The position numbers and the translations under genes are program-made. DNA of 64,000 nt. Source: Streptomyces mayonensis. GTDB lineage: Bacteria > Actinomycetota > Actinomycetes > Streptomycetales > Streptomycetaceae. The notes beneath the pieces were generated by a model, which saw nothing but the letters and a program-made list of their open reading frames with translations, made no database searches and was not told the origin of the DNA. The first letter of the stretch is position 1; the number at the start of each line of letters is the position of its first letter. The stretch lies in NCBI RefSeq assembly GCF_018982965.1, contig NZ_JACBYP010000016.1, positions 38,543 to 102,542 on the forward strand, in the 5' to 3' direction. This document shows, piece after piece, positions 42,249 to 49,401 of the stretch.

Positions 42249-43625
42249 ATGACCGGCATCGCGCACGGGGACCTCGTGGTGGTGATCCCCGGCATCCTGG
42301 GCAGCACACTGGCCCGGGACGGGCGGCAGACCTGGGGGTACCGCCAGATCTTCCGCAACGTCCACCGGCTCGGCGACCGTCTCACCCAGGACCTCTCGCT
42401 CGACCCGGGAGTCTTCCGGCAGCCGGGGCGGGGCTGGGACGACGGCACGCGCGTCACCGGAGTGCTCCCCACCCTCGGGATGTTCCCCGGGCTCGTCGCC
42501 GTGGACGGGTACGACAACCTGCTCAAGCGGCTGCGGAAGCGGTTCCCCGGGGACCGGGACCACATCCACGCCTTCCCCTACGACTGGCGGCAGTCCAACG
42601 AGTACACGGCCCGGCGGCTCGCCCGCTTCGTGGAGCCCCTGCTGGAACGCCGCCGCCGCGACGTCCCCGGGGCGCGGGTCGTCCTCGTCGGCCACTCGAT
42701 GGGCGGCCTCGTCGCCCGGTACTACGCCGAGTGCCTGGACGTGCGGGGGCTGGTCCGCCGGGTCGTCACCATCGGTACGCCGTACCTGGGTTCGGTGAAG
42801 GCGCTGACCGTCCTCGCCAACGGCTTCTCCCGGCTCGGGCCGGTGCGGTTCGGCCTCGGCGACCTGGCCCGTTCGCTGCCGTCGGTGGCCGAACTCCTGC
42901 CCGTCTACCCCTGCGTGGGCACGGCACCGGACCGGCTGGCGGCGGTGACGGAACCGTCGGACGTCCCGGGACTGCCCGCCGAGTCCTTCGACCGCAGCCG
43001 CTCCTTCCACCGGGCGATCGGCGACGCCGTCGCCGCGCGGGGATCCCAACGGCCCGTTTACCACGCGCTCCTGAGCCACTGGCAGGCCACCGAGCTGTGG
43101 GCGCTGGTCGACGGCGGCAGCGAGGTCCGGGGACAGCCGTCGACCGGTTACGACGACGGCGGCGACGGCACGGTGCCGCGCTGCTCGGCCGTCCCGCCGG
43201 AGTTCGCCGACGACGCGGGCGCCCTCTTCGTCGCGGGCCGGCACGCCGCCCTCCAGCAGCAGCCGGAGACGCTGGTGCAGCTGACCGGCATCCTCACCGC
43301 CCGCCCGAGGAGACCGCAGGCCGCCGCGGACGGCATCTCCGTCACGGCCGAGTCGCTGGTCGAGCCGGGGGAGCCCTGGCAGGTCGCCGTCCGCTCGGTC
43401 GAGCGCTCCGACGCCCTGGTCCTGACCCTGGCGGTGACGGACCCCGAGCGTCCCGACGCCGAACCGGTCGCCCCCGTCGCGCTGAAACCACGCGGCGACG
43501 GGCTGTACACGGCACGGGTGTTCGTCCCGGAACCCGGCCTCTACCGCTGGACCGTCCGCACCGAAAGGACGGCCATGACCCCGGTGGAACCGGTGACGGA
43601 CGTCCTGTTGTGCACGTCGACGTGA
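42249..43625 (+). CDS. LCAT-type lipase/acyltransferase
   Basis: 458 aa. Alpha/beta-hydrolase of the lecithin:cholesterol acyltransferase group. VVVIPGILGS is the oxyanion region. The nucleophile elbow is GHSMGG with Ser near 150, the acid Asp is in GDGTVP near 306, and the His is in GRHAAL near 331, a full triad. DHIHAFPYDWRQSN is an LCAT signature. Residues ~355-458 form a beta-sandwich-like tail (RWTVRTE). No signal peptide, so it acts inside the cell. 50 nt after the WD40 gene with AGGGGG upstream: a candidate membrane-attacking effector of the caspase/NACHT locus. Confidence 0.88.
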   Translation: MTGIAHGDLVVVIPGILGSTLARDGRQTWGYRQIFRNVHRLGDRLTQDLSLDPGVFRQPGRGWDDGTRVTGVLPTLGMFPGLVAVDGYDNLLKRLRKRFPGDRDHIHAFPYDWRQSNEYTARRLARFVEPLLERRRRDVPGARVVLVGHSMGGLVARYYAECLDVRGLVRRVVTIGTPYLGSVKALTVLANGFSRLGPVRFGLGDLARSLPSVAELLPVYPCVGTAPDRLAAVTEPSDVPGLPAESFDRSRSFHRAIGDAVAARGSQRPVYHALLSHWQATELWALVDGGSEVRGQPSTGYDDGGDGTVPRCSAVPPEFADDAGALFVAGRHAALQQQPETLVQLTGILTARPRRPQAAADGISVTAESLVEPGEPWQVAVRSVERSDALVLTLAVTDPERPDAEPVAPVALKPRGDGLYTARVFVPEPGLYRWTVRTERTAMTPVEPVTDVLLCTST

Positions 43626-43660
43626 ACTGCCGCTTTCTTTACGCGAGTTGACGACTCTTC

Positions 43661-43666
43661 TAGAAT
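43661..43666 (+). promoter_or_regulatory. -10 box upstream of the 42-aa ORF
   Basis: TAGAAT sits about 40 nt before the small ORF, in an 80-nt gap of lower GC, with TTTACG 17 nt upstream as a weak -35. TTGACG (43648-43653) is also present but too close to pair with it. The peptide and modification genes may have their own promoter. Confidence 0.5.
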
Positions 43667-43705
43667 GTGAAGCACATCGGCGGGCAGGAACCCGGGGAGG
43701 GGCAC

Positions 43706-43834
43706 GTGGCAGTGCGCGACGAGGACACCGGCCGAACCGACCGGCCCGACGCGGGCGTTCCCGCCGACCACCCCTCGGAGGTGGACCGATTCCTCAACAG
43801 CCGTGACGCAGAGCCCGACGTGCACAAGTGGTAG
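43706..43834 (+). CDS. 42-aa ORF, candidate modified-peptide precursor
   Basis: GTG at 43706 to TAG at 43834, with GGGGAGGGG (43694-43702) just upstream. 42 residues, very acidic and Arg-rich, no Cys. The C-terminal half reads HPSEVDRFLNSR then DAEPDVHKW. It opens a possible cassette followed by a SUMF1-like protein, a PPOX flavoprotein and an EgtD-like methyltransferase. The C-terminal His-Lys-Trp offers side chains such enzymes might modify. I do not recognise a family; assignment as a precursor is inference from size, ribosome site and neighbours. A second in-frame GTG at 43712 is possible. Confidence 0.6.
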   Translation: MAVRDEDTGRTDRPDAGVPADHPSEVDRFLNSRDAEPDVHKW

Positions 43835-43853
43835 CCGGACAGGCACGAGTGGC

Positions 43854-45209
43854 GTGACCGCGCGGCCCGAGGAGACCGACCGCCTCGTCGCCGATCTGCG
43901 GGCCGGTGCCGCGCGGCGCGACCCCGGCATCCACGAGCGGCTGATCGCCCTGTCCTCGCGCGACGACCGGTGGCCGGTCCGGGTCGCCTGCCTGCACATC
44001 CTGGCGGAACACTTCCTCGCCCGGGCCGGTACCGCGGCCGCCCTGGCCGCCGCGACACACGACCCGGTCGACTGGGTGGCGTTCACCGGCATCCGGCTGG
44101 CCGGCCGGCACCGGACGGACGCGGCGGTCCCGGACCTCATCAAGATCTCCGGATGGCCCAGCAACTTCACCCGTCCCGCCGCCCTGCGCAAACCCGTGGG
44201 ATGCGGATCCGCCTTCGCCAAGCAGGCGCTCGTCCGGATCTTCGGCACCAGCGATCCGGACCGTCTGCGCGAACTGGAGGACGCGTTCTTCGCGCCGTGG
44301 CGGGACAGCGTCGCGGCCCGCCGCCGTCCGCGCAACAACGACGACGTCGTACTCGTACCCGAGGGCGCCGGCAGGCACGGCGCCGCCCCCGCCCCGAACG
44401 CCTACGGAATGGACGACACCGACAATCCGCCCCGCGAGGTCGTCCTCCCGGCGTTCCGGATCGACCGGACCGCGGTCACCAACGCCCGCTACAGCGCGTT
44501 CCTGGACGACGTCCGTGACAGTCCGGAATTCGACCACCCGGACCAGCCCCCGGGAAAGGGTCACGCGCCGGCCCACGCGAACGACCCCCGCTTCAACCGG
44601 CCGGAACTGCCGGTCGTCGGGATCGACTGGTACGACGCCTGGGCCTTCGCCGGGTGGGCCGGGGGCCGGCTGCCGAGCGAGGACGAGTGGGAGCGGGCGG
44701 CGCGCGGCACGGACGGCCGCACCTATCCCTGGGGCGACACGTTCGAACCCGACCGCGTCCACTACGTCGAGCGCGCCTTCTCCCGCCCCGTCCCGGACCT
44801 GGCGCACCTGGACGCCGTACTGGTGACCGCGGACCCGGACAGCCACCCGCCGGCCCCCGTGCTCCCGGCCGACAGCCTTCCCGGGGGCGCCGGCCCGTAC
44901 GGCGCGCTGCAGATGTCCGGCAACGTCTGGGAGATGACCCGCACCAACTACTTCACCCGCCAGGACATGGACCCGTTCTTCAAGGGGCGGCGCCCGGTGG
45001 AGTTCATGAACAGAAAAGATGCCTTTCACGCGCTCCGCGGCGGCTCCTGGACTTCGCCCCCGCCATGCCTGGCCACGCACTACCGTGGGCGCGACCTGAT
45101 CACCGACCGGCACAGCGAGGTCGGATTCCGGTGCGTGTACGACGTCGACGCCGACCCGGAAGCCGTCGGTGCCGCCCCGCTGGACACCGAGGGAGAGACC
45201 GCCCCATGA
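43854..45209 (+). CDS. HEAT-like plus SUMF1/FGE-like domain protein
   Basis: 451 aa. The first ~165 residues are helical and HEAT-like (WPVRVACLHILAEHFLAR, DWVAFTGIRLAGRHRTDA). From ~200 a formylglycine-generating-enzyme fold: FRIDRTAVTNARY, PVVGIDWYDAWAFAGWAGG, RLPSEDEWERAARG, YPWGD, MSGNVWEM, LRGGSW and GFRC. FGE needs two Cys in the LRGGSW region; only one (PPPCLATHYRGRD) is present. No DinB domain, so it is not a standard EgtB. GTG at 43854 was chosen because the alternative GTG at 43803 lies inside the small ORF. Couples by ATGA to the next gene. Confidence 0.82.
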   Translation: MTARPEETDRLVADLRAGAARRDPGIHERLIALSSRDDRWPVRVACLHILAEHFLARAGTAAALAAATHDPVDWVAFTGIRLAGRHRTDAAVPDLIKISGWPSNFTRPAALRKPVGCGSAFAKQALVRIFGTSDPDRLRELEDAFFAPWRDSVAARRRPRNNDDVVLVPEGAGRHGAAPAPNAYGMDDTDNPPREVVLPAFRIDRTAVTNARYSAFLDDVRDSPEFDHPDQPPGKGHAPAHANDPRFNRPELPVVGIDWYDAWAFAGWAGGRLPSEDEWERAARGTDGRTYPWGDTFEPDRVHYVERAFSRPVPDLAHLDAVLVTADPDSHPPAPVLPADSLPGGAGPYGALQMSGNVWEMTRTNYFTRQDMDPFFKGRRPVEFMNRKDAFHALRGGSWTSPPPCLATHYRGRDLITDRHSEVGFRCVYDVDADPEAVGAAPLDTEGETAP

Positions 45210-45652
45210 CCGAGCCCGCCCGTTCCACCGCGCAGCGCAGGACCGACGCCCTGACCCGGCTGGAGAAGGACAAGGACCTGTGGGTGGCCACCGCCGCCGG
45301 TGACGCCCCCACCCTGGTGCCCCTCTCCTTCGTGTGGAGCGACCCCGTCCTGTACGTCGCCACGGTCCGCACCAACCCGACGGCCGTGAACATCGTGGAG
45401 TCCGGCCGGGCGCGCCTGGTGCTGGGCCACACCCGTGACGTAGTGCTCATCGACGCGACCGGCGAACTGGTGGAGAACGCCGACCTCCCGGCCGGGCAGG
45501 CCGAGGCCTACGCGGCCAAGTGCGGCTGGGACCCGCGCGAGTCGAAGGGCTACCGGTTCTTCCGGCTGGAGCCGAGGGACATCGAGTGCTGGCGCGAACT
45601 CAACGAACACGCCGACCGCCAGGTGATGACCGACGGCCGCTGGCTCGCCTGA
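45206..45652 (+). CDS. PPOX-fold (pyridoxamine-phosphate-oxidase-like) flavin/F420 protein
   Basis: 148 aa split-barrel protein. LWVATAAGDAPTLVPLSFVW and LYVATVRTNPTAVNI are typical strands of the FMN/F420-binding PPOX group. The ATG overlaps the SUMF1 gene stop by 4 nt, so both are translated together. Possible redox partner for the cassette; substrate unknown. Confidence 0.85.
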   Translation: MTEPARSTAQRRTDALTRLEKDKDLWVATAAGDAPTLVPLSFVWSDPVLYVATVRTNPTAVNIVESGRARLVLGHTRDVVLIDATGELVENADLPAGQAEAYAAKCGWDPRESKGYRFFRLEPRDIECWRELNEHADRQVMTDGRWLA

Positions 45653-45693
45653 CACCAACGGGAGGGCCGGGTACGAGGGGAGGGCGGGGGACG

Positions 45694-46602
45694 GTGGGAG
45701 AGGGAGCGCACCCGCACGAGACGGTCGCCGCCTGGCTGCGCCGGGGCGTCCTGCCGGTCCGCTACATGTACACGGGAAGCGGCGCCGCCCTGCACATCGG
45801 GTTCGCCGAGCAGTACCCCGACGAGTACGCCGACGGCCGGTGCGCCCACGAGACCGACGTCCTCACCCGCGGACTGGGCCGCGCCCGACTCCCGGCCCAG
45901 GTGTGCGACATCGGCTCCAGCAACGGCGTGCACACCCACCAGTTCCTGGCCTGGTTCGCGCGGCAGCACCGGGGCCCGGCGCGCTACCTCGGCGTGGACC
46001 TCAGCCGCGAACTCCTGGCGGCGGCCCGGGAACGGAACCGCCCCCACACCTCGGTCGGGCAGCACTTCGCCACGTGGGACATGGAGTCGACGGCACCCGC
46101 GCCCGTGGACAGCTGGCGGGAGCCGGGCCCCGTCCTCGTCTGCCTCTTCGGCAACACCCTGGGCAACGTCGAGGACCCGGCCCAGGTGCTCCGCAACCTC
46201 TTCCACGCCGCACGCCCCGGCGACACCCTGGCCCTCGGCCTCTACGGACCGCCCCGGCCGGACCACCAGGACGACGCCGCCTACGGCTCACCGGCCGTCC
46301 GCGAGATGATCACCGGCCCCCTGACCGCGGCGGGCCTGCCCCCGCACAGTCTCGCCCTGCGCCTGGAAACGAGGGCCGAAGCGGTGGTCGGCACGGTACG
46401 CCTCACCGCCCCGGTCTCCCTGCCCGGCGCCCGCCTCCCCGCGGGCCACGAGATCCGCTGCTTCCTCTCCCGCCGCTTCCACCCGTCCGACGCCCACCGC
46501 CTCCTCCACGACACCGGCTGGCTCCTCCGCCCGCCCTCCGCCGCCCCGACCGACGGCCACTTCGTCCTGCTCGCGGAGCGGCTCCCGTCCCCGTCGGAGT
46601 GA
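45694..46602 (+). CDS. EgtD-like histidine-type SAM methyltransferase
   Basis: 302 aa. LPVRYMYTGSGAALHIGF aligns with the LPPKYFYD-type entry of EgtD, the histidine N-alpha-trimethylase of ergothioneine synthesis. SAM motif VCDIGSSNG; VCLFGNTLGN matches the EgtD GSTIGN loop whose Asn binds substrate. At the C-terminus the EgtD motif E-V-S-x-K-F reads F-L-S-R-R-F, so the Glu that contacts the histidine ring is replaced by Phe, while the Ser stays. That suggests a different substrate, perhaps a peptide. GTG at 45694 with GGGGAGGG upstream. Confidence 0.8.
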   Translation: MGEGAHPHETVAAWLRRGVLPVRYMYTGSGAALHIGFAEQYPDEYADGRCAHETDVLTRGLGRARLPAQVCDIGSSNGVHTHQFLAWFARQHRGPARYLGVDLSRELLAAARERNRPHTSVGQHFATWDMESTAPAPVDSWREPGPVLVCLFGNTLGNVEDPAQVLRNLFHAARPGDTLALGLYGPPRPDHQDDAAYGSPAVREMITGPLTAAGLPPHSLALRLETRAEAVVGTVRLTAPVSLPGARLPAGHEIRCFLSRRFHPSDAHRLLHDTGWLLRPPSAAPTDGHFVLLAERLPSPSE

Positions 46603-46798
46603 CGCCCCGTCCGCTCCTGCGACGGAGGGTGCGGATGTCGCCTCGGTGACCAGTCTGTCGCTCTGAGCCAAGGGGCCGAATAAATACCGGGCAAAACGTG
46701 TCATAAGCCCCTGAGCGGCCACCCGAAGTGAGACGGGCGGTCACGTGCGCCCCACCGGTGCACGGGACCGCAGCGGACGTCTGACGAGGAGACCGCCG

Positions 46799-47500
46799 AT
46801 GAGTGAGTCCGTACAGACCGGAACCGGGGCGACCAGACAAAAGGCCAGGGCGGAGACGTCGGCCACGGCCGACCAGGCCAGACAGGCCGCGAGCCAGGTG
46901 GCGGGAACGGCCGCGGAACAGGCTCGCGGCGTGGCGGGGGAGGCGAGGCAGCAGGCGGGCTCGGCCCTGGGAGACCTGCGGAGCCGCGCGATGGGCGAGG
47001 CCGACGGGCAGACCAAACGCGCGGCCGGGCAACTGCGCCAGTGGGCGAGCGACCTCTCGGGTCTCGCGGCGCACGCCCGGGACGACTCCCCGGCCCGTGG
47101 CCTGGTGGCGCAGGCGGCGGACACGGGCAGCCGGGCCGCCGACTACCTGGAGGAACAGGGCGTCGAAGGGCTCGTGGGCGATCTGCAGCACTTCGCCCGG
47201 CGGCGGCCCGGCGCCTTCCTGGGTGGGGCCCTGCTGGCCGGACTGGCCGTCGGCCGCCTGGCGAAGGCGGCCAAGGCGTCCGGGACGGACGGTGCCGATG
47301 CCGGTGCGACCGGTGCGACCGGCGTGGACACCGACCGCGGCGCGGTGGGGCCGGGACGAGGGCCGGGACAGGGGCAGACCGTGCGGACCGGGCCTCCGGC
47401 GATCTCCGCCGAGGGGGCGTCGATGACACCCCCGCCGGGACCGCCGACCGCCGGGCCCTCCTCCGACGGTGCCCCCAACCGCGGACGCCCGGGGGTGTGA
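46799..47500 (+). CDS. Ala-rich coiled-coil membrane-associated protein
   Basis: 233 aa. Residues 1-~110 are an Ala/Gln/Arg-rich helix (ATADQARQAASQVAG, EARQQAGSALGDLRS) like LEA or apolipoprotein-type amphipathic helices. A hydrophobic segment (FLGGALLAGLAVGRLAK) follows, then a Gly/Pro-rich tail. GAGGAG lies upstream. First of three tightly spaced genes (1-nt gap, then 25-nt overlap). Such trios are seen in Streptomyces stress regulons. The preceding 196 nt hold an AT-rich patch (46678-46708), probably its promoter. Confidence 0.75.
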   Translation: MSESVQTGTGATRQKARAETSATADQARQAASQVAGTAAEQARGVAGEARQQAGSALGDLRSRAMGEADGQTKRAAGQLRQWASDLSGLAAHARDDSPARGLVAQAADTGSRAADYLEEQGVEGLVGDLQHFARRRPGAFLGGALLAGLAVGRLAKAAKASGTDGADAGATGATGVDTDRGAVGPGRGPGQGQTVRTGPPAISAEGASMTPPPGPPTAGPSSDGAPNRGRPGV

Positions 47501-47501
47501 G

Positions 47502-47927
47502 ATGGCCACGATCTCTCCCGTCCGAGGCGCGGGAGCACACCAGGAGGAGCAGGACCGGTCCGCGGGCCAGTTGCTGTCCGCGGTGACCACGGACCTGCAG
47601 ACCCTGTTCCGGCAGGAGGTCGAGCTGGCCAAGGCCGAGGTCAGGGACGAGGCGAGCCGGGCGGGCAAGGCCGCCGGAATGTTCGGCGGCGCAGGCTTCG
47701 CGGGCTACATGGTCCTGCTGTTCCTGTCCCTGGCCGCGATGCTCGGCCTGGCCAACGTCATCGACGGCGGCTGGGCGGCGCTGGTCGTCGCCGCGATCTG
47801 GGGGATCGCCGGGGCCCTGCTCTACCTGAAGGGCCGCGCGGGGATGAAGGCCGTGTCGCCGAAGCCGGAGCACACCGTCGAGACCATGAAGGAGAACGCG
47901 CAATGGGCACGTCACCCGACCAAATGA
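47502..47927 (+). CDS. Holin-X-like (PF07332-type) membrane protein
   Basis: 141 aa. LFRQEVELAKAEVRDEASRAG is the signature of the actinobacterial phage-holin family; two membrane segments follow (MFGGAGFAGYMVLLFLSLAA and ALVVAAIWGIAGALLYL). Despite the name, chromosomal members are housekeeping or stress membrane proteins, not lysis factors. One nt after the previous stop and overlapping the next gene by 25 nt. Confidence 0.85.
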   Translation: MATISPVRGAGAHQEEQDRSAGQLLSAVTTDLQTLFRQEVELAKAEVRDEASRAGKAAGMFGGAGFAGYMVLLFLSLAAMLGLANVIDGGWAALVVAAIWGIAGALLYLKGRAGMKAVSPKPEHTVETMKENAQWARHPTK

Positions 47928-48661
47928 GGTCCGAGATCGAGGCGACCCGCGACAGGCTGGCCACGGACATGGGCCGGCTCACCGAGCGGACCAGCCCCCG
48001 GCGCATGGCGCGGCGTCGCCGCGCACGGATGCGCCGCACGATGTCCGGCATGCGCAACCGTGTGATGGGCACGGCGCACGACACCGCACACGGCATGCGG
48101 GACACCGCGCACGGCATGCGGGACACCGCGCACGGCGTACGGGACACCGCCCAGTCGGCGGCCGGTTCCGTCCAGGAGGGCACCGGGCAGGCGGTCGGCA
48201 CGGCCCGCGACGCGGCCGGACACGCGGCCGGACACGCGGCCGGTACCGCGCGCGACGTGGCGGAACAGACCAGCCATGCCGTCCAGCAGACGCCCGGCAT
48301 GGCCCGCAGCCAGACCCAGGGCAACCCCCTGGCGGCCGGCCTGGTCGCCTTCGGGGTCGGCATGCTGGCCGCCTCCGTGGTGCCCGCCTCCCGCACCGAG
48401 CGGCAGAAGACCGCCGAGCTGATGCACAGCGACGCCCTGGAACCGGTGAAGCAGGCCGCGACCGAGTCCGCGCAGCATCTGAAGGAAGGCGCCAAGGAAG
48501 TCACCCAGGAGGCGGCCGAGGACGTGAAGGGCACCGCTGCCCAGGCCGCCCGCACGACCCAGGACGAGGCACGCGGCCAGGGCGGCAGGGTCACCGAACA
48601 GGCCCGCGACTCCGGCCGCAGCGTCGCCGACGAGGCCCGCAACCGCTCCGGACCCGGTTGA
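47903..48661 (+). CDS. DUF3618-containing amphipathic protein
   Basis: 252 aa. The N-terminus MGTSPDQMRSEIEATRDRL is the DUF3618 motif. A repetitive Ala/His/Thr helix (DTAHGMR repeats) follows, then one hydrophobic segment (AAGLVAFGVGMLAASVV) and a charged helical tail. Partner of the holin-X-like protein in an envelope operon. AAGGAG precedes the ATG. Confidence 0.82.
   Translation: MGTSPDQMRSEIEATRDRLATDMGRLTERTSPRRMARRRRARMRRTMSGMRNRVMGTAHDTAHGMRDTAHGMRDTAHGVRDTAQSAAGSVQEGTGQAVGTARDAAGHAAGHAAGTARDVAEQTSHAVQQTPGMARSQTQGNPLAAGLVAFGVGMLAASVVPASRTERQKTAELMHSDALEPVKQAATESAQHLKEGAKEVTQEAAEDVKGTAAQAARTTQDEARGQGGRVTEQARDSGRSVADEARNRSGPG
48080..48151 (+). repeat. 21-bp coding tandem repeat
   Basis: About 3.4 units of GACACCGCGCACGGCATGCG-type sequence, encoding DTAHGMR heptads in the DUF3618 protein; the 7-residue period fits an amphipathic helix. 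Confidence 0.85.
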
Positions 48662-48683
48662 CCGCACCGCACCCGCGGCGACA

Positions 48684-48731
48684 GGAAATCCCCGCACCCC
48701 GGCCCGTACAGGGCCAGGCTGCGGGGATTCC
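48684..48731 (+). terminator. Terminator of the DUF3618 operon
   Basis: GGAAATCCCCGCA pairs with TGCGGGGATTCC (one bulged A); the loop contains a second stem GGCCC/GGGCC. It also lies downstream of the convergent small-peptide gene. Confidence 0.8.
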
Positions 48732-48807
48732 GTGCGCGGGGGCGCCTGCGGACGGCACCGACCCGGTGCCTACGCCCGGCCGCCGTCCACGTGCCCCGAC
48801 CGGCGGA

Positions 48808-49035
48808 TCAGACGCTGGTGGTACGCGCGTTGCCGTTCGCGGCGACGCCGTCGAACGCCAGCGAGGCGTCGAGACCGGCCGAGAAGCCGAGGGGACCGGC
48901 CTCGGCGTACAGGCCCGCGGCGGCGGTGCCGCCGGTCGCGATGACGGACGCCGCGGCGCCGGCGTTGCCGCCGGACAGCTGGTCCAGGTCCGTGTCGGGG
49001 ATCTCGGCCGTTTCGACCCGGGGGACGAGGTTCAT
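48808..49035 (-). CDS. 75-aa peptide with double-glycine leader, bacteriocin-like
   Basis: ATG at 49035 with AAGGTGAGA about 7 nt upstream. Residues 1-23 end in TDLDQLSGG, the classic leader form cut by C39 peptidase-type exporters. The predicted 52-residue core is Ala/Gly-rich with few charges and no Cys (GAAASVIATGG, GLYAEAGPLGFSAGL), resembling small pore-forming bacteriocins. No C39 transporter or immunity gene is next to it. The longer 106-aa frame upstream is not conserved-looking. Precursor role is inference. Confidence 0.6.
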   Translation of the reverse strand: MNLVPRVETAEIPDTDLDQLSGGNAGAAASVIATGGTAAAGLYAEAGPLGFSAGLDASLAFDGVAANGNARTTSV

Positions 49036-49401
49036 GGCAGGTCTCACCTTCGTGATCAGAGGGATGGGGAGCGGTGGACACACCCCGGCACCCGGAGCTG
49101 GGGGACTCCGGAACCGTTCCTTCGGCATGTCGTGTGCCGATCAAAACATGCGGGTGAACAGCCGGCCAGGAAAGCGCGGTCGACGGCCGCACCGGCGGCA
49201 CGGCCGCGTTCACGTGTGTGCGAGTGCGGTCACGGAAAGGGGTTGCCTCTTCACGCGTTCCGCCCACCGTACGGTCCCCTGCCCGCCCCGGTCCGGACGG
49301 CAGGTCCGATCCGCCCTCTCCGTCCCCGGTCCGCGAGACCGCGGAGTGAACGGTGTGCGGGTCCGAGGGATGTTCCGGGTGCTCGACGCCTGCTCAGGGA
49401 C
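49036..49401. other. Gene-free region upstream of the Gly-Gly peptide
   Basis: 366 nt with no convincing ORF: open frames here are shadows lacking ribosome sites. It should contain the promoter of the small peptide and the 3' end of the PanE-like transcript. No clear hairpin was found. Confidence 0.4.

Noticed and set aside
39739..42309. 856-aa minus-strand ORF
   Set aside because: Antisense to the WD40 repeats, hence its repetitive look; not a protein family.
43803..43853. N-terminal extension of the SUMF1-like protein from GTG 43803
   Set aside because: It overlaps the small ORF in another frame, and the encoded Ser/Thr/Gly stretch looks non-coding; GTG 43854 starts conserved-looking helices.
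43854..46602. Ergothioneine biosynthesis operon (egtB/egtD)
   Set aside because: The SUMF1 protein lacks the DinB iron-binding domain, egtA/egtC/egtE are absent, and the EgtD-type Glu is replaced; only fold similarity remains.
47502..47927. Prophage holin
   Set aside because: No other phage genes nearby; this family is common on actinobacterial chromosomes in envelope operons.
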